NCBI GenBank assembly: GCA_023053685.1
Contig: JALIGW010000005.1
Location: forward strand, 20,280,001 to 20,344,000
Reading direction: 5' to 3'
Source: Diadophis punctatus similis
Taxonomy: Eukaryota > Chordata > Lepidosauria > Squamata > Dipsadidae
Length of the DNA: 64,000 nt
Of this stretch, positions 57,066-64,000 are shown one piece after another. Position numbers and translations under genes: made by a program. The notes beneath the pieces were generated by a model. The model made no database searches. It was not told the origin of the DNA and worked only from the letters and a program-made list of their open reading frames with translations. Positions within the stretch are counted from its first letter, which is position 1. Each line of letters begins with the position of its first letter.

Positions 57066-58084
57066 CTGTACCACCTCAGGTGCAATGGTAGATGTAATTC
57101 CCCTCTAATGCCAGTCCTGCATATGGAATAAAAGAGCTACTGTATGGAATAATGGTTCATATGATGAACTAAGAGTGGGATGACCAAAACTGAACTCCAC
57201 CTTCAACTATGGAAACCCACTTGGTGGTTCTGTCTCAGCTCAACTTAATTCTCAACTTTGTTGTCACGGAAGGAGAGGAAACACTAGATTTGATGCTTTG
57301 AACTCCAGATTGAAAGGATGGATATGAATCAAATAAATAAGTTTGTTCTTGGACCACACACTGTGTTAGCTTTGTGGCTGGATATAAGGGCAACAAATAT
57401 CACATTTTCTTTTTTCTTTTTGAACCAGTAAGCCCATTGGCCATACTAAATAAAGAAGAGGAAAGTTGTAGTTAGATGTTTCTGGAGTGTATCACTGGAA
57501 GAATGTGGGTCCAACTATGTAACATGCATAGCACCACGACTCCTTTATGACACTTAACATGCCCCAGCAACTTAATTCAAAACTTGAACTGGAAACTTGG
57601 CTTTAGGCCATGGTGAAAACATCCAAATCAAAGGGTTCATTTAACATCTATGAGCCCCAAGGCATAAATTCAACTCAATCAGTATGGAGGTGATCTTGAG
57701 AGCTTCTGTCAATACAGCAACATTTTCTGAAATGCCAGTTGAATAATTCAAAAGTTTCCAAACAAGGCAAGTAATGCAATATTAAGGACATCCCAGCTAC
57801 ACTAGCTTTGATTCATTCTGCCTTGAATTATAACAATTTTTCAAAAATAAAACCAATCTACTAAACAGATGGAGGAAGATAAACTGATTTGGTTTTCTTC
57901 TCGAGAGGTCAGTAATAAACACATTTTGCTGTTATTTCCAGGCAAACATTCTTTCCTTGCTAGCCTTTTTTCAACACATGCATGCACGTACACACGGAAG
58001 TACACATACACAGCAGTGGCCTCAGCATGTTCTAGTGGTTGCCTGTCAAGAGATATGTTTCATTATGATTCTGAGGCGATATAT
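57066..58084. other. Unassigned 1 kb
   Basis: AT-rich. The frame at 57869-58384 runs into the hAT element and has no motif. Confidence 0.4.
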
Positions 58085-58343
58085 CAGAGGTGGGTTCCTA
58101 TCGGTTCTAACTGGTTCTATAGAACCGGTAGTAATTTGGTGGTGACGTCACGGAGCCGGTTCTGTTGGTGCCGGTCCTTGGCCGCCACCATCTCTTTTTT
58201 TAGCTTTTTAAAGCTATTTTTTGCTGGTTTTTGCTTCTGCGCATGCTCCCGCACGGCACGGCCACGCAGCGTGCTATGCGCGCGCAGCCACGTGGCGCAA
58301 AAGGAAGTGAACCAGCGGCGAGGTAAGTTAGAACCCACCCCTG
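58085..58343. mobile_element. hAT-type MITE, 259 bp
   Basis: Ends CAGAGGTGGGTTCC and GAACCCACCCCTG. Flanks cgatatat (58077-58084) and tgatatat (58344-58351) match at 7 of 8. The interior has ctatagaaccggtagtaa and gcgcatgc. Family also at 47175-47326. Confidence 0.85.
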
Positions 58344-58351
58344 TGATATAT

Positions 58352-58884
58352 CAAAATAACAAAGTCTTCCAGCTGAATATTTGATGGGGGGGGAGGGGGC
58401 TAGCACTATTGTGGAAGAAAATGGGCGGGAGAATCCCCCTTTCTTCAGATTCATAGCAGTGATAGTTTTTGAGATAAAACACCAGGTTGTACTTACAACA
58501 CTGGTAGCCTGCATTTTGCTCACTGCTCCTGCTGTGTAATACAATAATCTGTTGGGAAACAAAAAGAGAAGGGAGAGGTACCATTTTTGGTAGGAAAGGG
58601 CTCTAGGTCAAGCATCCAGATGTGGCTAAATGTCAGCTCCCAGGAGCCTCAGCAAAGAAGACCAATGGAGAGGGTTAATGAGGGTTGAACCCTTTTCTCA
58701 ATAGAGTGAAACATGATTGCAGGCTCTTAAAAAGAGGATTGCCAAGAGGCCTTGTGCTCACCTCACTTCCTGCAAATGTGGGCCCCAGACCATTTTTCTC
58801 CTCTGCTTTTCAGTGTTGTATATCCCTCCTTCTGTTGGTTAAGTGCTACTGTCTGGTTTGCCTGGGAAAATGATAAAAATGGTG
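58352..58884. other. No recognisable feature
   Basis: Unassigned. Confidence 0.35.
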
Positions 58885-58892
58885 CCTTAGAG

Positions 58893-59459
58893 CAGTGTTT
58901 TTCAACCTTTTTTGTGCAAAGGCACACTTTTTTCATGAAAAAAATCACGAGGCACATCACCATTAGAAAATGTTAAAAAAATTTAACTCTGTGCCTATAT
59001 TGACTATATATAAAGTAATTCTCTTGAATAGGAATCAAATAAACAAAAAGAAATTATTTTTTAATTGTTCATATTTCTGTTTACTTACTCAGTGCGAAAC
59101 CTGGGCCTGTTTTTCCTTTTAAAATATAGAGTTTGGGATATACTCACCGTATAAGACTACCCCTCCTACCATCTTTCTTTTTCTTTCTGTCTTCCTTCCT
59201 AACATCACTTTCTTTCTGTCTTTCTTTCTTTCTTTTTCTTTCTTTTTTCTGTCTGTTTTCCTTCCTTCCTAACTTCTTTCTTTCTATCTGTCTGTCTGTC
59301 TTCTTTCTTCTTCTTTCTTTCCTTCCTTCCTTCTTTCTTTCTTCCATCTTCCTTCCTTCCTAACATCTTTCTTTTTCTTTCTTTCTTTCTGTCTTCCTTC
59401 CTTCCTAACATCTTTCTTTTTCTTTCTTTCTGTCTTCCTTCCTAACTTCTTTTCTTTCT

Positions 59460-59511
<52 letters not shown>

Positions 59512-59931
59512 TCCTTCCTTCCTTCCTTCCTTCCTTCCTTCCTTCCTTTCTTTCTGTCTTCTCCTTCCTTCCTTCCTTCCTTCCTTCCTTCCTTTCTTTC
59601 TTTCTGTCTGTCTTCTCCTTCCTTCCTTCCTTCCTTCCTTCCTTCCTTCCTTTCTTTCTTTCTGTCTATCTTCTTCTCCTTCCTTCCTTCCTTCCTTCCT
59701 TTCTGTCTGTCTTCTCCTTCCTTCCTTCCTTCCTTCCTTCCTTCCTTCCTTCCTTCCTTCCTTCCTTCCTTTCTGTCTGTCTTCTCCTTCCTTCCTTCCT
59801 TCCTTCCTTCCTTCCTTTCTTTCTTTCTTTCTTTCTTTCTGTCTGTCTTCTCCTTCCTTCCTTCCTTCCTTCCTTCCTTCCTTCCTTCCTTCCTTCCTTC
59901 CTTCCTTTCTTTCTTTCTTTCTTTCTTTCTT

Positions 59932-59978
<47 letters not shown>

Positions 59979-60949
59979 TCTCCTTCCTTCCTTCCTTCCT
60001 TCCTTCCTTCCTTCCTTCCTTCCTTCCTTCCTTCCTTCCTTCCTTCCTTCCTTCCTTCCTTCCTTCTGTCTTTCTCCCTGCAGGAGGAAGAAGGAACCTC
60101 TGTGGCCTTCGAGCGGGGGGGGGGGCTCAAAAACGGCCGCGGCGGCATCCCTGCTGTTCTCCGGCCAAGCGGCCGAAGGAGCCCTGGAGCGCCGCCGCCG
60201 CCCTGCATTTCGGTCTTTTCGGTCTTGCCCGGCAGCCTGCTGGGAAGGCTGCGACGCATGGGAGGGAAGGAGCTGCTATTGCCGTTCCGGCGTGTTTCCC
60301 CGGTCACTGGCTGCACCGGGGAGCCCGCGTCCTTGTCAACATTGCAGACGCTGCACACGCGGAAGGCACCACGGAGCAGAGGCGCCTGGCGAGTGAGGCA
60401 AGTGGCGGCATCGGGGGAAGGCTCCTGCCCGCGTCTCCCGCCCGCCTGCCCATCTCTTGCCTTAGCATTTAAAAGAATGAGAGGCGGGCGGGCAGGCGGG
60501 AGACGCGGGCAGGAGCCTTCCCCCGATGCCGCCACTTGCCTCACTCGCCAGCCGTCTCTTGCCTTAGCATTTAAAAGAATGAGAGGCGGGCGGGCGGGCG
60601 GGAGACGCGGGCAGGAGCCTTCCCCCGATGCCGCCACTTGCCTCAACACTTACCAAGTTGACAGCGCGCGTCCTCCTCGCTGCTCTGGTCCTCCGCGATT
60701 GTTGCTATCGGCGCACGCATGGGACATCAGTGACGTCCCTGCGTGCGCTACCTCCCGGCGGTCTCCGCGTTTTAAAGTAAACGCGGGGCTGCAGGGACTT
60801 AATAGAGGCATCTCTGTGTCCCGAAACCAACTTTCGGGACACAGAGATGTCCCGTAGCAAAAACACCCGGCGGGTGTTTTTCCCACGGCACACCTTACAC
60901 TATGTCACGGCACACTAGTGTGCCGCGGCACAGTGGTTGAAAAACACTG
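58893..60949. mobile_element. hAT-type element, 2057 bp, with long pyrimidine tract
   Basis: Ends CAGTGTTTTTCAACC and GGTTGAAAAACACTG, perfect 8 bp duplication ccttagag (58885-58892 and 60950-60957). Contains the pyrimidine tract 59163-60075, a GC-rich block whose 60118-60180 part matches 20092-20152 inverted, repeated direct and inverted copies of gggagacgcgggcaggagcc (60430, 60498 and 60600 regions) and a cgggacacagagatg hairpin near 60800-60855. No transposase. Confidence 0.9.
59163..60075. repeat. CTTT/CCTT/CTGT pyrimidine tract
   Basis: About 900 bp of interspersed tetranucleotides with repeated cttcctaacatc and ctgtctgtcttctcc islands, inside the 2057 bp hAT. Lys/Arg/Glu- and Phe/Leu-rich frames are artefacts. 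Confidence 0.95.
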
Positions 60950-61125
60950 CCTTAGAGGACTGGTTAAAAAGCTGTTATCCAAGCATCTCATATCAGAGAG
61001 CATTGTCCTAAGCCAGTTTAGAGTCAACCCAACAGAAGCAAAGGAGAGGAGCAGCTTAAGGGTATAATGTGGACATGTACCAAGGCCCCACGCAATCTTT
61101 ATACACCTACTGTAAATAAATTAAG

Positions 61126-61360
61126 CAGAGGTGGGATTCAGCAGGTTCTGACCAGTTCTGGAGAACCGGTAGCAGAAATTTTGAGTAGTTCGGAGAACTG
61201 GTAAATACCACCTCTGACTGGCCCCGTCCCCATCTATTCTCTGCCTCCCGAGTCCCAGCTGATCGGGAGGAAATGGGGATTTTGCAGTATCCTTTCCCTG
61301 CCACTCCCACCAAGCCATGCCCACAGAACCGGTAGTAAAAAAAATTTAATCCCACCACTG
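61126..61360. mobile_element. hAT-type MITE, 235 bp
   Basis: Ends CAGAGGTGGGATTCAGC and AATCCCACCACTG. Flanks aaattaag (61118-61125) and aaattaaa (61361-61368) match at 7 of 8. Same family as 24380-24632. Confidence 0.85.
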
Positions 61361-61368
61361 AAATTAAA

Positions 61369-61744
61369 GTATTATTATTTAATTGAAACAGTCTCAGACT
61401 GTTTTACATTATAACAAGTATCTATTTTAACCTTGCAAAGTAGGAACGGTGTTCAGTTTTAAAACAGGCTTTGTTAAAGAGGGATGTTGGTTTAGGTCTG
61501 AGGTTATGCCCTAAACCTTCGACAGACCCCATCGCCCCAAAGTTATATTACCCTTTTTCTCTTTGCATCCAAAATGCAAAATTCATCATCGCCAAGTCAC
61601 TCAATAGACTTAACAAATCTATCACAATCTACATCTCATAGAGTCAGATTGACGGCCATCAAGAGCAGTTTTTGCTGGCAGGTTTTAAATGTAATTTACT
61701 TTGGCTAGTCTTGAGGTGGGAAACATTGCTTGCTTGTTTGATTT
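61369..61744. other. No recognisable feature
   Basis: Unassigned. Confidence 0.35.
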
Positions 61745-62060
61745 AACTTGCTTATAAAATTTCTAGACCACTTCAGCCTTAAGAGTCTCTAAGCATTTTA
61801 CAAAAGAGCAATAGTGGCCTAGCCAACCAAGTAATAAGATGCAATAAAATAATTGACATTCCTGCCACTTCCAATCTGCCACTTCCAATTGTACAGCAGC
61901 TAAGTTCCAAAGGACTTCTGGAACAACTAAGTTTTTAGCAATTTTTAGAAGGCCAAAATGACTCCGTTGCCTTGGTGGGAGGAAGCTGTTCCGTAGCCAG
62001 AGATCCCCCAGAGAAAATGCTCCCTTTTAAACCCCCTTTCTGTCTCAACTTTGATTGTGG
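61745..62060 (-). mobile_element. Old L2-type 3' fragment
   Basis: aaaatttctagaccacttca through ggaggaagctgttccgtagc follows the L2 3' order seen at 36060-36300, strongly diverged. Confidence 0.45.
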
Positions 62061-62151
62061 GGCCTTCAGTTATTCTAGTTTTACTCAGATTGGGAAAGTA
62101 GCCTCTATCTACAATAAGCATACTCAAAGATACAGATTCGTTTCTCTAGAA

Positions 62152-62286
62152 CAGAGGTCTTCAAACTTGGCAACTTTAAGACTTGTGGACTTCAACTCCC
62201 AGAATTCTCCAGCCAGCATAGCTGGCTGGAGAATTCTGGAAGTTGAAGTCCACAAGTCTTAAAGTTGCCAAGTTTGAGGACCCCTG
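62152..62286. mobile_element. Palindromic hAT-type MITE, 135 bp
   Basis: Ends CAGAGGTCTTCAAACTTGG and CCAAGTTTGAGGACCCCTG, perfect 8 bp duplication ctctagaa (62144-62151 and 62287-62294). Nearly the whole element is one hairpin centred on agcatagctggct. Best reference copy for the family found at 5318, 14245, 14851-15190, 24855, 51395 and 54155. Confidence 0.95.
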
Positions 62287-62294
62287 CTCTAGAA

Positions 62295-62878
62295 ATTCGT
62301 AAGAGTTTTAATTCTTTGGAATAGGCATCATTCTTTGCAGTTCTGTCTGCTTTTGGCTTCGGAGAAGGTTTTTATATCAATTCTAAACTGCCAATATGGC
62401 AGAGCTGAGGCTGCGTTTAGAATCAATGGCAATCATCGCTCACCGATAATACTACAGTGGGGAAGCAGACAATACTCATATTCGGCATTTCTTTCTTTTT
62501 TTTGCAAAAGCAATTGAGCAGTTTGCTGAATTTATGGCTGATAATACTTCAATACTTTCATCAACAATATTGAATACAAAATAACCTTATTTGCTGATAA
62601 CGCTGGATTTTTTTTTTTAAATCTCGTAAGCGCTGCAACCTTTTTGCTTGCTCAGCTTTCTTTCTTTTCAGAAAAGCTCCTGGATTAAGGGTCAACTGCA
62701 ACAAATCTGATTTAGGGTAAATCTGCACAGCGGCCTAAGCTGCTTCTCTCCCTTGTTTCCAGGTATTCCTGAAGTTGACTTTCAAAATTTCAGATTGCCA
62801 GGAAGCTGGGCTGGTGCTCCCTCTGAAGTATGGCCACTGCAAAGCCTGATTAGTTATTCCCTTCTTGCTCTTCTTATT
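62295..62878. other. No recognisable feature
   Basis: Unassigned. A poly-T/A stretch is near 62610. Confidence 0.4.
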
Positions 62879-62880
62879 TA

Positions 62881-62985
62881 CCGTATTTTTTGGAGTATAA
62901 GACGCACCTTTTTACCCCCAAAAAGAGGGCGAAAACTTGGGTGCGTCTTATACACCGAATGTAGCCCCACCCACCCAGCCACCCC
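62881..62985. mobile_element. TIR element, left part only
   Basis: TA then ccgtattttttggagtataa and gacgcacc, the same end as 14639-15483. The internal gggtgcgtcttata is the complement. The right end is not found before the SINE that follows. Confidence 0.55.
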
Positions 62986-62994
62986 CACCCTTTG

Positions 62995-63176
62995 GCCTCA
63001 AGTCTGCCTTAGCCAGGAAAGCTAGCTGGGTGACTTTCACACACTGTCAGCCGAGTCCACTTCACAACGTTGTTGTTGTGGGAGAAATAGGATGAGTGTT
63101 TTGGGTTCTGTTCACCACCTTGTATTATTATTTGTAAACATAATAAAGATGGGATACAAATTAATTAAATAAACCA
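62995..63176 (+). repeat. Sauria-SINE-like, head missing
   Basis: 'agctagctgggtgactttc', 'gttgttgttgtgggagaaa', then the tail ttaattaaataaa. The tRNA head is replaced by the TIR fragment. Confidence 0.65.
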
Positions 63177-63442
63177 ATACGGACTGAATGGCAGGATGAA
63201 GTTTAGATGGGGTGAGAAGCAAACAAGGAAAGGTCATTGATTTAATGGGTCCTGATTGTTCAATTGCAGGTTTTTTAAACATTTTTTTATTTTTAAATGG
63301 AAAGTGTTTGCCAGTGGACAACATAGAAGCCTGGAAGGCCAGATCGATTGTCCAGGAGAGTCATCAGCTCCCGGACAAGAGAAGGCATGGCAAGTGCTGC
63401 AGCTAATAGGAGTTCAGACTGCTAGTAGAGTGGAAGGAAATG

Positions 63443-63844
63443 CAGGTAGTTCCTGACTTACGACCATAATTGAGCCCAAAATTTCTGTTCTTAAATGAGA
63501 CATTTATTAAGTGGGGTTTGCCTCGTTTCACGATCTTTCTTGCCAGAGTGGTTCAGTGAATCACTGGAGGTGTTAAGTTAGTAACACGGTTTTGTTAAAT
63601 GAATTTGGCTTCCCCATTGACTTTGCTTGTCAGAAAGTCACAAAAGGGGATCACGTGACCCCCAGGACACTGCAACCGTCAGAAATATGAATCAGTTGGC
63701 AAGCGTCCGAATTTTGATCACGTGAACGTGGGGGATGCTGAAAAGGTTGTAACTGTGAAAAACGGTCATGAGTCACTTTTTCCCCACTGCCGTTGTAACT
63801 GTGAACGGTCATTAAATGAACTATTGTAAGTCGAGGATTACTTG
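63443..63844 (+). mobile_element. Tigger/pogo-like element, copy 8
   Basis: caggtagttcctgactta to gtcgaggattacttg, followed by TA. Interior landmarks 'gttaagttagtaacacgg' and 'cattgactttgcttgtcag'. Confidence 0.75.
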
Positions 63845-63934
63845 TACTGCAGACCATCTACTTAAAACAGCTTGGGACAGAAAAGAGCAGTTTTGAATTA
63901 GAGGTTCAAAACAAGGCTTTGCAATGGGCTGGAA

Positions 63935-64000
63935 CAGGGGCCGGTTCCTAATTTTTTGGGCATAGCTTATTTTGTGGGTATGGCTTGCCAGCCATGTGAC
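63935..64000. mobile_element. Possible hAT-type element cut by window end
   Basis: caggggccggttcctaat looks like a hAT-type start, but the other end lies outside the window. Confidence 0.3.

Noticed and set aside
59666..60857. Frames of 327 (-) and 251 (+) codons
   Set aside because: They join a pyrimidine tract with GC-rich inverted repeats; the repeated [11 protein letters not shown] stretch is a palindrome effect.

Overview
The window reads as repeat-dense, non-coding nuclear DNA of a squamate reptile, most likely a snake. The grounds are the combination of CR1 and L2 LINEs, L1 pieces, a Penelope-like element, tRNA-derived SINEs whose 3' part resembles the Sauria-SINE/BovB type, very many hAT-type miniature elements, pogo/Tigger-like TA-flanked elements, and long GGAA, GAAA, AAT, AT and GATA microsatellites. 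I found no convincing host gene, exon, tRNA or rRNA. The open frames are simple-repeat translations, palindrome artefacts, retroelement relics or short chance frames. No prokaryotic signal of any kind is present.

Layout. 1-9 kb: SINEs, old L2 and CR1 relics, a Penelope-like element inside CR1, three hAT-type MITEs and one Tigger-like element. 9-17 kb: mostly unique AT-rich sequence with a 107 bp hairpin (9734-9840), a Tigger-like element split by a hAT (11.8-12.5 kb) and an 845 bp TIR element with 150 bp tandem units (14.6-15.5 kb). 17.3-20.5 kb: a long decayed CR1, then an 1821 bp hAT-type element with a huge nested palindrome. 21-26 kb: a foldback, a 536 bp palindromic hAT, L1 pieces and small hATs. 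29-36 kb: Tigger-like elements, an 895 bp hAT carrying a coiled-coil gene fragment, and hATs inserted into a SINE and into another hAT. 36-39.2 kb: an L2 reverse transcriptase split by a 1626 bp hAT. 39-46 kb: microsatellites, a CR1 with an internal deletion, a palindromic Penelope fragment. 46.8-49.3 kb: the second, better preserved copy of the coiled-coil hAT. 50-55 kb: a GATA-repeat LINE tail, a four-layer nest in L1, putative solo LTRs. 55-64 kb: L2 split by a hAT, a 2057 bp hAT with about 900 bp of CTTT/CCTT tract, and smaller elements.

The main theme is a mobile system without a visible enzyme. At least fifteen elements start CAG or a close variant, end in its complement and most have 8 bp target duplications (hAT hallmarks), yet none encodes a transposase. 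Several have different terminal sequences but share interior modules: a palindromic core (gccatttgggtt... around a gcgcatgc stretch), a GC-rich block beside pyrimidine/purine tracts, and other blocks. Two carry a fragment of a cellular-looking coiled-coil protein. The copy at 30.7 kb also contains 94 bp that match, in reverse complement, the DNA directly flanking the copy at 47.8 kb, including that copy's target duplication. This suggests that flanking host DNA was picked up and moved.

All family names come from recognition of termini and protein motifs by eye; no database search was possible.
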